Shown here piece after piece: positions 17,100 through 26,595 of a stretch of DNA of 64,000 bases. Origin of the DNA: FEN-1297 sp021817845 (GTDB lineage: Bacteria; Bacteroidota; Ignavibacteria; Ignavibacteriales; Ignavibacteriaceae). Positions within the stretch are counted from its first letter, which is position 1. Every line of letters starts with the position of its first letter. A model generated the notes under the pieces. It saw nothing but the letters and a program-made list of their open reading frames with translations. It searched no databases and was not told the DNA's origin. The DNA is taken from NCBI GenBank assembly GCA_021817845.1, contig JAKAFW010000003.1, positions 109,741 to 173,740 on the forward strand, given 5' to 3'. A program made the position numbers and the translations under genes.

Positions 17100-18446
17100 A
17101 TGAAAGAGCGTTGTTACTTTGTTTTTATCTGGATAAGTTGTGTAATCTTTTTCGGATCAGACGTCGTTTCAGCTCAGCATGATACACTTACGTTTACTCT
17201 TGATGCTGCTATTAGCAAAGCTTTAGCTAATAATTGGGATATCCAATTAGCGAAAAAAGATATTGAAAGATCTCAAGAGCAAATTAGTGAAGCATATTCT
17301 AATGCATTTCCGAGGATTGATTTTACCGGAAATTATACTCGCAACATAATGCTGCCTGTTTTATTTATTCCTCCGAATAATCCTTTTAATCCGACCTCAA
17401 ATACCCAAACAATCGAACTCGGTTCAAAGAATAGTTTTGCTGCAACTTTAGGTTTAACACAGGTGCTATATAGTCAGAAGGTTAATACAGCTATAAAAAT
17501 TGCCGGTGAATATGCAAATTATTCAGTGATAGGAGAAAAAGCTGTTAAGCAATCGGTTACATTGTCTGTTAAAAAAGCTTTCTATACAATTTTGATGGCT
17601 CAAGAAATTGTAAAAGTAACCCGGCGTAGCTACGAATCGGCTGATGCAAATTACAAAAATGTGGACGCTTTGTTTAAGCAAGGTGTTGCATCTGAATTTG
17701 ATTTGTTAAGATCTCAAGTGCAGGTAGCTAATGTACAGCCGGCACTTATTCAAGCGGAAAATAATCTTGAGCTTGCTAAAAGCATGTTGAAAAATTTATT
17801 AAATATTGATATGAAAACCCCGGTAAGGGTAAGCGGCAATTTTGATTATCAAGAAATCCCTTCAGATAAACTAGTTGAAGCAGAAGACAACGCTATAAAT
17901 AACAGTCCCCTGGTTCAACAATTAAAAGTTCAAGAATCCTTACTCGATAAAAATGTTGCAATAGAACGTTCAGATTATTTTCCGACTCTTGCTTTCTTTG
18001 GGCAATATCAGTATCAAACTCAGGATAACACTTGGAAAGTACGAAATTTTAATTGGGCAAAAAGTTTCATGCTGGGTGTTCAAATTACTTATACTTTATT
18101 TGATGGATTTGGGCGTGGCGCAAGAATCCAACAGGCTTTAATTGATAAAGAAAAAGTTGGGATTGGAAGGCAAAAATTAGAAGAGGGATTAAAAGTTCAA
18201 GTGCTGCAAGCTCAGCTAAAAATGGAAGACGCGACAAAAAGAATTCTTGCCCAGGGAAAAAGTCTTTCTCAAGCAGATAAGGCTTTAAAGATTGCTTTAA
18301 CAAGATATAAAAGCGGAGTTGGAACTCAATTAGAGATTATTGATACTGAAACAGCGTTGACAATGGCACAGACAAATTATTCTCAAGCAATATATGACTT
18401 TCTAATTTCTAAAGCTGATTGGGAATATGCGGTTAGTGTTTATTAA
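17100..18446 (+). CDS. TolC-family outer-membrane efflux channel
   Basis: The 448-residue protein has a signal peptide (about 1-25, ending VVSA-Q) and the two-repeat OEP (outer-membrane efflux protein) structure of long coiled helices. Typical stretches are FTLDAAISKALANNWDIQLA near the N-terminus, LFKQGVASEFDLLRSQVQVA mid-protein, and RYKSGVGTQLEIIDTETALT near the end. It forms the trimeric outer-membrane and periplasmic tunnel of a tripartite pump. AGGGG lies upstream of the ATG. It is the first gene of a TolC-adaptor-RND-PG0541 operon, with the adaptor within about 50 bp. Confidence 0.9.
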   Translation: MKERCYFVFIWISCVIFFGSDVVSAQHDTLTFTLDAAISKALANNWDIQLAKKDIERSQEQISEAYSNAFPRIDFTGNYTRNIMLPVLFIPPNNPFNPTSNTQTIELGSKNSFAATLGLTQVLYSQKVNTAIKIAGEYANYSVIGEKAVKQSVTLSVKKAFYTILMAQEIVKVTRRSYESADANYKNVDALFKQGVASEFDLLRSQVQVANVQPALIQAENNLELAKSMLKNLLNIDMKTPVRVSGNFDYQEIPSDKLVEAEDNAINNSPLVQQLKVQESLLDKNVAIERSDYFPTLAFFGQYQYQTQDNTWKVRNFNWAKSFMLGVQITYTLFDGFGRGARIQQALIDKEKVGIGRQKLEEGLKVQVLQAQLKMEDATKRILAQGKSLSQADKALKIALTRYKSGVGTQLEIIDTETALTMAQTNYSQAIYDFLISKADWEYAVSVY

Positions 18447-18491
18447 AAAATGAGATTGAATAATTTCAAAGCAAAGGAGAAATATTTATAT

Positions 18492-19547
18492 ATGAACAAG
18501 ATAATATATTTCAAATTCGAAAAACTTTTAATGATCCTAATTTTATTTGGCTTTTATTTAGCCGGCTGCAGTAAGCAGAATGCAAATAGTAAGGAAAATG
18601 TATCTGCCCTAAATGCGATACCTGTGGAAGTAGGAAAAATTCAAAGAAAAGATTTTCAGATTACAAGAAATTTTACTGGAACACTTGAAGGGGAGGAACA
18701 AGCAAATATTGTTGCAAAAATTCAGGAGAGAATTACTTCGATAAAGGTTAAAGTCGGGGATAGAGTTAAACCCGGCGATATTATTCTAACATTAGATAAA
18801 TCAGGAGCATCATCACAGTATTACCAGGCAAAAGCAAGCTTTGATAATGCCGCTCAAAATTTAGAAAGGATGAAAGCTCTTTATGGTGAAGGTGCGATCG
18901 CAAAACAAATGTTAGATGGTGCCCAGACAGCATTTGATATATCCAAAGCAAATTTTAATGCCGCAAAAAGCATGGTTGAGTTGGAATCTCCTATTTCCGG
19001 AATTGTTACTATGATAGACGGGAATTTGGGTGACTTAACAGTTCCGGGTAAAGTAATTGCTACAGTTGCAAGTATTGACAATATGAAAATCTTGTTCAAT
19101 GTAAATGAACTTGACATGCCAAGTTTTGCAGTTGGACAATATGCTGAAGTATTTTCCGAGCTAAAACAAGATTTAGTGGAACAGGGAAAAATATTTCAAA
19201 TAGCAAAATCTGCCGATATTCAATCTCGAAGTTTTGAGATTAAAGCGATTTTCCAAAACACAAATGATAAATGGTTTAAGCCTGGAATGTTTTGCCGGGT
19301 TAATGTTCAACTGAATTCTGTGAAGGGAGCTTTGGTGGTTCCGAATAAGGCGATTGTAATTCAAGACAATAGAAAAGGTGTATATGTTATAGAAAATAAT
19401 CACGCATCTTTCAGAACAATAAAAACAGGAAATACTAACGGCGATTTAACGGAAATAATAAACGGCTTAAAAGAATGTGAAACAATCGCAACTGCCGGAA
19501 TGAATAATCTAAAGGAAGGTAGCGCTGTTTCAGTTTCAGGAATCTGA
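18492..19547 (+). CDS. RND efflux periplasmic adaptor lipoprotein (membrane fusion protein)
   Basis: This 351-residue HlyD/AcrA-type adaptor links the inner-membrane pump to TolC. I prefer the ATG at 18492 over an in-frame ATG at 18450, because AAAGGAG (18473-18479) lies ahead of 18492 and the signal then reads naturally to the lipobox LAGC (Cys26). A lipoyl/barrel-sandwich half (GTLEGEEQANIVAKIQERIT, VKVGDRVKPGDIILTLDK) and its partner (VELESPISGIVTMIDGNLGD) surround a short hairpin. A beta-barrel (VDNMKILFNVNELD-like, residues about 180-265) and a membrane-proximal domain follow. It should be anchored by a lipid to the inner membrane. Confidence 0.9.
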   Translation: MNKIIYFKFEKLLMILILFGFYLAGCSKQNANSKENVSALNAIPVEVGKIQRKDFQITRNFTGTLEGEEQANIVAKIQERITSIKVKVGDRVKPGDIILTLDKSGASSQYYQAKASFDNAAQNLERMKALYGEGAIAKQMLDGAQTAFDISKANFNAAKSMVELESPISGIVTMIDGNLGDLTVPGKVIATVASIDNMKILFNVNELDMPSFAVGQYAEVFSELKQDLVEQGKIFQIAKSADIQSRSFEIKAIFQNTNDKWFKPGMFCRVNVQLNSVKGALVVPNKAIVIQDNRKGVYVIENNHASFRTIKTGNTNGDLTEIINGLKECETIATAGMNNLKEGSAVSVSGI

Positions 19548-19576
19548 AGAATAAATTTTATATTAAAAGGAAATTT

Positions 19577-22500
19577 ATGAAATTAGCTGATGTATCGATT
19601 CAACGCCCAGTATTTGCAACAATGATGATTTTGGCGTTGATAGTTCTCGGATTATATTCTTATGTTAAGTTGAATGTTGACCTATATCCAGACGTTGATA
19701 TCCCATACGTAATTGTTACAACTGTGTTGCCGGGGGCCGGCCCCAATCAAGTTGAAACAGATGTTACAAAAAAAATTGAAGATGCGGTAAATCCTATTTC
19801 CGGAGTTGACTGGATTCAATCATATTCAAGAGAAGGCGTTTCACTTGTAGTAATTGCATTTAAACTTGAAGTCGATGGAAAAGTCGCTGCTCAGGATGTT
19901 CGCGAAAAATTATCCGCTATTAAATCAAATCTTCCTACTGATATAGAAGATCCGGTGATCCAACGATATGACCCTGCTAGCTTACCTATTATGTCTTTGA
20001 CCGTTTCAGGAAATGAATCAGATAAAGAAATCACCACGTTAACAAAGAATATAGTTAAAAAGAGGTTGGAAAATATACCTGGAGTCGGCTCGGTTGATCT
20101 TGTCGGAGGTGCTGAAAGGGAAGTGGAGATATCGGTTAATGCAGAAAAGTTGAAGGCTTACGGTCTATCAATTCAAGATGTGATTCAAAGCGTAGGAGCG
20201 TCAAATGTCGAGATCCCCGGAGGGAACCTTATTGAAGGCTCACGCCAGCTGTTATTAAGAACGATGGGAAAATTTATAAATGTAAGTGATTTTAACCGCG
20301 TTATTGTCGCTGTGAAAAAAGGGAAACCAGTTTATCTTTCAGATATTTCTTCTGTAACTGATGGAATAAAAGAACAAACTAGTCTTACACGAGTAAATGG
20401 GAATCGTGCAGCAGGATTAAATATTATAAAACAATCAGGCAGTAATACTGTTAAAGTTGCCGAAGATGTAAAAAAACAATTAGAGAAAATTAAAAGTGAA
20501 CTTCCTGCCGGTGTAAATGTTTCCATTGCACAAGACAATAGTGTATTCATTAAGGATTCAATAAACGATGTTCTTTTTGATATTATTTACGGAGGTTTAC
20601 TTGCGGTAATCGTCATTTATCTTTTCCTGGCAAATTTTAGAGCGACAATTATAAGCGCATTAGCTCTTCCGTCTTCAATTATTGCGAGTTTTATTATCAT
20701 GTACGCATTAAATTTTACGCTTAATATGATGTCTTTGCTCGCTCTTTCCCTTGCAGTCGGATTGTTAATCGACGATGCTATTGTTGTAATTGAAAATATT
20801 TACCGTCATATGGATCAAGGAGAAACGCCTCTTGAAGCTGCAAAATCAGCATCCGAGGAAATCGGGCTTGCAGTAATGGCTACGACATTTACAATCGTGG
20901 CTGTTTTTATTCCTGTGGCTTTTATGCCGGGAATTGTCGGAAGATTTTTCTATCAATTCGGAATTACTATTTCTGCTGCGGTGCTTGTTTCATTATTTGT
21001 TGCTTTCACTTTAACTCCGATGCTCTCATCCCGCTGGTTGAAGAGGGAAGATGAAGCACTTTCAAAAGAAGGGAACATTAAAAACAAAATATTATTCTAC
21101 TTCAATCACTTCTTTGAGCTTCTTAGCGTACGTTATAAAGGAGGACTTGGCTGGGCGCTGTCACACAGGAAAACGGTAGTGTTTGGATCCATAGCAGTTT
21201 TTATTTTTAGCTTTATGTTGATGGGAAGTTTAGGGAGCCAATTTTTCCCTGACAGTGATCAGAATGAATTTACAATTGCAATAAAAGCAGCTCCGGGCAG
21301 TTCTCTTGAAGAAACCAGTAATGTGTGCGCTAAAATCGAAAATACTCTTACTAAATATCCGGAAGTTACCACAGTTTTAACAACTATAGGCTCTGGAAAT
21401 AATCCCGTCACACAAGCAAATATTTTGGTAAAGTTGGTCAATAAAAGCAAGGGACGTAAAAGTGATAAAGAGATAATAAGTAGTTTAAGGAAGAAATTAC
21501 AACTCATCCCAGGTGCAAATATCAGCTTCCTTTTGCAGGGAGGTCCCGGCGGTATGCAAAAGCCTGTTACACTTAGCGTTAGAGGTGAAAATTTAGATGT
21601 GATTGCAAAATATGCAGATAAAGTTGAATCAATTGTGAAATCTATACCCGGAACTGTTGATGTCGAAAACAGTCTTGAAGTTTCTAAGCCTGAAATTCGT
21701 TTAGTAATCGATAGACAAAAAGCCTCAGACATTGGAGTGAATCCTTTATTAATTGCATCTTCAGTACGTGCTATGGTTGACGGTTACGTTGCAACACAGT
21801 TTCAGGAAGGGGATGAACAGTATGATGTAAGAGTGCGTTTAAGAAAAGATGATCGATTAAATGTAAATAATTTATATAATTTGACAGTTAAAAGTACAAA
21901 AAACCTTCCTAACGGAAACCCCATTATTGTTCCGGTTTCCGATGTTGCTAGTATCGTAGAAGGTGTCGGACCATCGCAAATAAACCGTTATGCGCGACAG
22001 AAAGAAATTCGCGTTGATGCGAATCTTACTGGTAGATTTTTAGGTGATGTTTTGAATGATATCCAAAAAGAAACCAAAAAAATGAACTTTGAACCTGGTT
22101 ATTCTGTCAGTACAATAGGAGAAGGGCAGCAGCAGGAAGAAGCTTTCGGGAATATTTTGCTTTCATTGGCTCTGGCAATTGTATTTGTTTACATAGTGCT
22201 TGCGGCGCAGTTTGAAAGCTTTATTCACCCCTTCTCTATAATGCTTGCCTTGCCTATGTCAATAATAGGAGCCGTGTTAATGTTATTGATTTTTGGTAAT
22301 TCAATTTCAGTAATTTCGTTGATTGGCATAATAATGCTGATGGGATTGGTAACGAAAAACGGAATTTTACTTGTTGATTTTACTAATGTATTGCGGGGAC
22401 GCGGGCTTTCACGGACTGAAGCATTATTAAAAGCTGGGCCTACTAGACTTCGTCCAATATTAATGACCACATTTGCAATGATCTTCGGAATGATGCCGGT

Positions 22501-22687
22501 AGCTTTAGGACTTGGAGAAGGTGCAGAATTTCGAGCGCCGATGGGGCAGGCGGTAATCGGTGGTTTGATAACTTCAACCATTCTAACATTGGTTGTAGTA
22601 CCTGTTGTTTATACAATTCTTGATGACCTATCGCTTTCTTATATTAAAACATTTTTTGGAAAAATACTGCTCAGGAAACGAAATTGA
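19577..22687 (+). CDS. RND-family efflux transporter permease (HAE1/AcrB type)
   Basis: This 1036-residue proton-driven RND pump is full length. TM1 opens with QRPVFATMMILALIVLGLYS. Two large periplasmic loops follow TM1 and TM7. The proton-relay aspartates D399 and D400 lie in TM4 (GLLIDDAIVVIENIYRHM). Duplicated halves show FxLTPMLSSRW and the FVAFTLTP/TFAMIFGMMPVALG helices. The periplasmic motif VNLYPDVDIPYV-like segment at 35-47 is typical of the multidrug HAE1 group. AAAGG is directly upstream. Together with the TolC and adaptor genes it forms a complete tripartite exporter for drugs or toxic compounds. Substrates cannot be read from sequence. Confidence 0.94.
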   Translation: MKLADVSIQRPVFATMMILALIVLGLYSYVKLNVDLYPDVDIPYVIVTTVLPGAGPNQVETDVTKKIEDAVNPISGVDWIQSYSREGVSLVVIAFKLEVDGKVAAQDVREKLSAIKSNLPTDIEDPVIQRYDPASLPIMSLTVSGNESDKEITTLTKNIVKKRLENIPGVGSVDLVGGAEREVEISVNAEKLKAYGLSIQDVIQSVGASNVEIPGGNLIEGSRQLLLRTMGKFINVSDFNRVIVAVKKGKPVYLSDISSVTDGIKEQTSLTRVNGNRAAGLNIIKQSGSNTVKVAEDVKKQLEKIKSELPAGVNVSIAQDNSVFIKDSINDVLFDIIYGGLLAVIVIYLFLANFRATIISALALPSSIIASFIIMYALNFTLNMMSLLALSLAVGLLIDDAIVVIENIYRHMDQGETPLEAAKSASEEIGLAVMATTFTIVAVFIPVAFMPGIVGRFFYQFGITISAAVLVSLFVAFTLTPMLSSRWLKREDEALSKEGNIKNKILFYFNHFFELLSVRYKGGLGWALSHRKTVVFGSIAVFIFSFMLMGSLGSQFFPDSDQNEFTIAIKAAPGSSLEETSNVCAKIENTLTKYPEVTTVLTTIGSGNNPVTQANILVKLVNKSKGRKSDKEIISSLRKKLQLIPGANISFLLQGGPGGMQKPVTLSVRGENLDVIAKYADKVESIVKSIPGTVDVENSLEVSKPEIRLVIDRQKASDIGVNPLLIASSVRAMVDGYVATQFQEGDEQYDVRVRLRKDDRLNVNNLYNLTVKSTKNLPNGNPIIVPVSDVASIVEGVGPSQINRYARQKEIRVDANLTGRFLGDVLNDIQKETKKMNFEPGYSVSTIGEGQQQEEAFGNILLSLALAIVFVYIVLAAQFESFIHPFSIMLALPMSIIGAVLMLLIFGNSISVISLIGIIMLMGLVTKNGILLVDFTNVLRGRGLSRTEALLKAGPTRLRPILMTTFAMIFGMMPVALGLGEGAEFRAPMGQAVIGGLITSTILTLVVVPVVYTILDDLSLSYIKTFFGKILLRKRN

Positions 22688-22718
22688 TTTTGTAATCACT
22701 AAAATAAAGGTGAGTAAA

Positions 22719-23018
22719 ATGAAAGTTATTTTTATTGTTTATCATGATATCCTTGATGATAGAATCGATAACCTGTTTAATGAATTAAAAATTGATTACT
22801 ACACCGAGTGGGGAAATGTAAAAGGGAAAGGGCATCAATCAGACGCTCATCTTGGGACAAGAACATTCCCAGGCTACAATGCCGTGAGGATGATTGCACT
22901 TCAAAGTGAAGATGTCCTCTCTCAGTTGACCGACAATATTACTGCCATGAATAATGCTGCCGTCAGAAGCGATGATAAAATTAGACTCTTTCAAGTGCCC
23001 CTTGAAAGAATTATTTAA
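22719..23018 (+). CDS. PG0541-type transporter-associated small protein (PII-like)
   Basis: This 99-residue soluble protein starts at the ATG at 22719, with AAAGGTGAG a few bases before. Extending it upstream into the RND gene would be wrong. The beginning, MKVIFIVYHDILDDRIDNLF, and the central YYTEWGNVKGKGHQSDAHLG loop resemble the PII-like/ferredoxin-like proteins known in Bacteroidota as PG0541-family transporter-associated proteins, which sit behind RND pump genes. By analogy with PII it may be a small trimeric sensor that tunes the pump, but no ligand is known. It is the last gene of the efflux operon, 31 bp after the pump gene. Confidence 0.75.
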   Translation: MKVIFIVYHDILDDRIDNLFNELKIDYYTEWGNVKGKGHQSDAHLGTRTFPGYNAVRMIALQSEDVLSQLTDNITAMNNAAVRSDDKIRLFQVPLERII

Positions 23019-23031
23019 AATTTGATTTTCT

Positions 23032-23190
23032 ATGAACGATCTAAAAATCGGAACATCCGGCTGGTCTTATAAAGATTGGGTAGGGACATTCTATCCTAAA
23101 ACGTAATCTAAAACTTTTGATTGGCTTGAATATTATACTGATTTATTCTATATCTTCAAGAAAGTTATTATTCAATCGCAATCTTTACTT
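23032..23190 (+). pseudogene. DUF72-family protein, truncated and stop-containing remnant
   Basis: An ATG at 23032 opens 24 codons reading KIGTSGWSYKDWVGTFYPK, the unmistakable N-terminus of DUF72 (YecE-like) proteins. A TAA follows at 23104-23106. The same frame then continues the family pattern as SKTFDWLEYYTDLF and loses resemblance by about 23150-23190. The remaining 200-plus residues of a DUF72 protein are absent. The sequence is therefore a decayed gene, broken by a stop and a large 3' deletion. The start lies 14 bp after the PG0541-type gene. Confidence 0.85.
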
Positions 23191-23369
23191 TAGAGGAGTC
23201 ACTAATTTATTTAGCTAATTTTCTATTAAAATTCCCTAATCAAAAAAAACAATTCCCGATGTTGAGAAAATCTAACCACCTTTAATTTTATGATTCTATA
23301 AACCAAAACTCGTATTCTTCATTTTTATGTAAATTTATGTAAATGGAATCTATTTTCGAAGAAAATTGA
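23191..23369. other. Non-coding AT-rich spacer
   Basis: About 180 bp lie between the DUF72 remnant and the signal-peptide-like fragment. I see no gene, RNA or strong hairpin. Together with its flanks it makes a region of about 485 bp that looks like genetic decay between the efflux operon and the first korAB pair. Confidence 0.4.
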
Positions 23370-23503
23370 GGTGTCCATCTGAAGAAAAACAAAATTCTCA
23401 TATTTGTAACGCTTTTTATCTTAAATATAAATTCATTTACAAATGGCACGGTATATGGTTTTAAAGTTGGTAGTTTTAATTATCAATTTTTAAGAGACCA
23501 AAT
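23370..23503 (+). pseudogene. Possible start-less remnant of an exported protein
   Basis: The frame containing CTG at 23379 reads KKNKILIFVTLFILNINSF, a textbook signal-peptide-like beginning, and then TNGTVYGFKVGSFNYQ before running into the next gene. GAGG (23368-23371) lies seven bases before that CTG, where an ATG would be expected. No ATG, GTG or TTG exists in frame. It may be the broken head of a secreted-protein gene, or chance. The 3' part overlaps the korA start in another frame. Confidence 0.35.
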
Positions 23504-25351
23504 ATGCCCAAAGAAAAAGAAGTTCAAAGTTTATCTGAAGTTACTGTTCGTTTTGCCGGTGACTCTGGAGATGGAATGCAGCTTACCGGAAGTCAATTTA
23601 GCGATACTACAGCTTTAATGGGGAATGACCTTAGCACTTTACCAGATTATCCTGCAGAAATTCGTGCGCCAATAGGAACTGTTTACGGTGTTAGCGGATT
23701 CCAACTTCATTTTAGTAGCACTGACATTCATACCCCAGGCGACAGACCCGATGTGCTTGTTGCTATGAATCCTGCTGCTGTCAAAAAAAACTTAAGTGAA
23801 TTAAAACCCGGTGCTACAATTATCGTTAACACTGATGCATTCGATAGAAAAAATCTTCAACTTGCAAAGTATGAAACTAATCCGCTTGAAGACGATTCCT
23901 ATGAAGGGTTTGAAGTTTTTCCGGTTCCGATTGCCTCATTAACTGCTAAAGCACTGGAAGGTTCTTCACTTTCACCTAAAGAAGTTTCAAGATGCAAAAA
24001 CTTTTTTGCTCTTGGACTTATGTATTGGCTTTTTGATAGACCTCTCGATCAAACATTAAATTGGATACAAAAAAAGTTTAGCAAAACACCTGAGTTTGTT
24101 GATGCAAATACAAAAGCTTTAACAGCAGGTTATAATTATGGCGAGAATACTGAAATATTTAATACACGGTATTCAATTGAACCGGCAAAACTTCCAAAAG
24201 GGACTTACAGAAGTATCTCTGGTAATGAAGCTACTGCACTTGGCTTCCTAGCAGCTTCAGTGAAAAGCGGATTGCCTTTATTCCTTGGATCATATCCAAT
24301 AACACCAGCCACTGAAATTTTACAATATTTAAGTAATTATAAAAACTTCGGCGTTAAAACTGTACAGGCTGAAGATGAAATTGCGGGGATTACCTCTGCT
24401 ATCGGTGCCTCCTTTGCCGGTAATCTTGCGATTACAACGACAAGCGGACCTGGTCTTGCATTAAAAACCGAAGCTATCGGTTTGGCTCTGATGACCGAAT
24501 TACCTCTAGTTATTATTGATGTTCAGCGGGGTGGGCCGAGTACCGGACTCCCAACTAAAACAGAGCAAGCTGACCTTCTTCAAGCAATATACGGCAGAAA
24601 TGGTGAAGCACCTGTAGCTGTATTAGCTGCTTCTACTCCAAGCGATTGTTTTACAATGGCAATGGAAGCTTCAAAATTAGCTATAAAATATATGTCTCCT
24701 GTGATTCTATTAACTGATGGTTACCTTGCTAATGGATCAGAACCTTGGAAAATTCCTCACGTAAATGAACTACCGGAAATTCCGGTTAAGTTTAGAACTG
24801 AGAAGGAAGGATTTGCGCCGTATTTAAGAGATGAGAATCTTTCACGCCCATGGGCTAAGCCAGGAACGCCCGGATTAGAACACCGAATCGGCGGACTTGA
24901 GAAAGCAAATATATCGGGCACTGTAAGCTACGATCCGGATAACCATGACTTGATGATAAATCTTAGAGCCCAAAAAGTTAAAAATATGGTAAATGATATT
25001 CCAGATTTAACAGTTGACGGCGATATGGAAGGCGAATTGCTTGTATTAGGTTGGGGTGGAACTCTCGGAGCAATTAAAGAAGCAGTTATCAAGGCAAGAC
25101 AAGCCGGCTATAATGTATCCCAGGCTCACCTTAAATATTTGAACCCTTTACCGAAAAATACAGAATATGTTCTAAAAGGATTTAAGAATGTTCTTCTTCC
25201 CGAAATAAATCTTGGGCAACTTGCTAAGATATTACGTAGTGAATTTTTAATCCCGATAAAACAATTGAATATTATGAGAGGTCTACCGTTTAGAGTGTCT
25301 GACATTGAAGATAAAATTAAAGAAATTCTCGGAGGAAAGAATAATGACTGA
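23504..25351 (+). CDS. korA: 2-oxoacid:ferredoxin oxidoreductase, fused gamma/alpha subunit (copy 1)
   Basis: This 615-residue subunit belongs to the enzyme that interconverts 2-oxoglutarate (or a similar 2-oxoacid) and its acyl-CoA with ferredoxin. The gamma domain (about 1-190) begins with VTVRFAGDSGDGMQLTGSQF. The alpha domain (about 205-615) has the Pyr/TPP-partner region LPLFLGSYPITPATEILQYL, AEDEIAGITSAIGASFAG and TTTSGPGLALKTEAIGLA. This KorA layout (gamma fused before alpha) is common in Bacteroidota and Chlorobi. The beta subunit starts inside its last codons. A near-identical operon lies 3 kb downstream. Substrate (2-oxoglutarate versus others) is inferred from family habit. Confidence 0.9.
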   Translation: MPKEKEVQSLSEVTVRFAGDSGDGMQLTGSQFSDTTALMGNDLSTLPDYPAEIRAPIGTVYGVSGFQLHFSSTDIHTPGDRPDVLVAMNPAAVKKNLSELKPGATIIVNTDAFDRKNLQLAKYETNPLEDDSYEGFEVFPVPIASLTAKALEGSSLSPKEVSRCKNFFALGLMYWLFDRPLDQTLNWIQKKFSKTPEFVDANTKALTAGYNYGENTEIFNTRYSIEPAKLPKGTYRSISGNEATALGFLAASVKSGLPLFLGSYPITPATEILQYLSNYKNFGVKTVQAEDEIAGITSAIGASFAGNLAITTTSGPGLALKTEAIGLALMTELPLVIIDVQRGGPSTGLPTKTEQADLLQAIYGRNGEAPVAVLAASTPSDCFTMAMEASKLAIKYMSPVILLTDGYLANGSEPWKIPHVNELPEIPVKFRTEKEGFAPYLRDENLSRPWAKPGTPGLEHRIGGLEKANISGTVSYDPDNHDLMINLRAQKVKNMVNDIPDLTVDGDMEGELLVLGWGGTLGAIKEAVIKARQAGYNVSQAHLKYLNPLPKNTEYVLKGFKNVLLPEINLGQLAKILRSEFLIPIKQLNIMRGLPFRVSDIEDKIKEILGGKNND

Positions 25352-26381
25352 TAAAATAGAAGTTAAAGATTTAAAGATTACGGCAAAAGATTTCGCTACT
25401 GATCAGGATGTCAGATGGTGTCCGGGATGCGGCGATTATTCAATATTAGCGCAAGTTCAACGCTCTTTTCCAGACTTAGTCGGAATTAAAAAGGAAAATA
25501 TTGTTTGGATTTCCGGTATCGGTTGTTCATCAAGATTCCCATATTACATGAACACTTATGGATTTCACGGAATTCACGGAAGAGCCCCTGCAATTGCAAC
25601 CGGAGTAAAGGTCAGTCATCCAGAACTTTCTGTTTGGGTTGCTGCCGGTGACGGCGATTTGCTTAGCATTGGAGGAAATCATTTTATTCATACTTGCCGA
25701 AGAAATGTTGATCTTAAAATTCTCCTTTTTAATAATAGAATTTATGGATTAACAAAAGGACAGTATTCACCGACTTCTGAAAAAGGTAAAATCACAAAGA
25801 CTTCTCCTTACGGAAGTGTGGATTATCCGTTTAATCCTATTTCGCTTGCGCTAGGTTCGGGAGCAACATTTGTCGCTAGGTCTCTTGATCGAGATACTAA
25901 ACATCTTCAAGAGATGATTAAACGCGCAGCTGCTCATAAAGGAACAGCGTTCGTAGAGATTTTCCAAAATTGCAGTATCTTTAACGATGGTGCTTTTGAT
26001 ATTCTTACCGACAAAAAAACAAAAGACGATAATGTGCTTGTACTTGAACATGGTAAACCAATGATATTTGGAGTTAATAAAAACAAAGGTATTGTAATGG
26101 ATGGTGCAAAGCCAAAAGCAGTGGAAATTGGTAATGGTAAATTCAGAATTGAAGATGTCATAGTTCATGATGAATTTGATGAAAGCCCCGTGCTTGCTAC
26201 TTTGTTGGCTAATTTAACAGAAGACCCAACAATGCCGACACCGATTGGAGTATTCAGACAAATTACCAAACCTACTTACGATGGAGAAGTTGAAGCACAG
26301 GTAAATTCTGTAACAAATAAAAAAGGAAAGGGTGATCTTGAAAAAGTGTTATTTGCCGGAAACACCTGGCAGGTAAATTAA
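25344..26381 (+). CDS. korB: 2-oxoacid:ferredoxin oxidoreductase beta subunit (copy 1)
   Basis: The start is the ATG at 25344, preceded by CGGAGGA and overlapping the korA stop by 8 bp; the frame extends upstream to 25305 without need. The 345-residue beta subunit binds thiamine diphosphate and a [4Fe-4S] cluster. Landmarks are VRWCPGCGDYSILA, the ISGIGCSSRFPYY motif, and the TPP-magnesium site GDGDLLSIGGNH followed by NNRIYGLTKGQYSPTS. Together with the fused KorA it forms the whole catalytic enzyme. Electrons would leave through ferredoxin, which is not encoded here. A strong terminator follows. Confidence 0.92.
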   Translation: MTDKIEVKDLKITAKDFATDQDVRWCPGCGDYSILAQVQRSFPDLVGIKKENIVWISGIGCSSRFPYYMNTYGFHGIHGRAPAIATGVKVSHPELSVWVAAGDGDLLSIGGNHFIHTCRRNVDLKILLFNNRIYGLTKGQYSPTSEKGKITKTSPYGSVDYPFNPISLALGSGATFVARSLDRDTKHLQEMIKRAAAHKGTAFVEIFQNCSIFNDGAFDILTDKKTKDDNVLVLEHGKPMIFGVNKNKGIVMDGAKPKAVEIGNGKFRIEDVIVHDEFDESPVLATLLANLTEDPTMPTPIGVFRQITKPTYDGEVEAQVNSVTNKKGKGDLEKVLFAGNTWQVN

Positions 26382-26412
26382 TTTTTCCCTCCTTCTTTAA
26401 TTTTCCTCTATT

Positions 26413-26449
26413 AAAGGAACAAGCTCTTTAAAGCTTGTTCCTTTTTTTA
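26413..26449 (+). terminator. Rho-independent terminator after korAB copy 1
   Basis: AAAGGAACAAGCT (26413-26425) pairs perfectly with AGCTTGTTCCTTT (26432-26444) around CTTTAA, followed by a T-run to about 26448. It separates the two korAB units, so each copy is likely transcribed from its own promoter. Confidence 0.93.
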
Positions 26450-26595
26450 TGTAAAACATCTCACACTATTTTATATTAAAATTTGTTTAACTTTCTAATT
26501 ACAAAAAGGTTTCTATAAATAAACCTTTCGACTTCAAGATTGCGGATCAATCTTAAGCTAAAATTTATACTTAAAATGAAGGATAAGGAATATCT

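Noticed and set aside
21259..21732. 157-codon leftward frame inside the RND permease gene
   Set aside because: It is antisense to a well-supported pump gene with no domain of its own.
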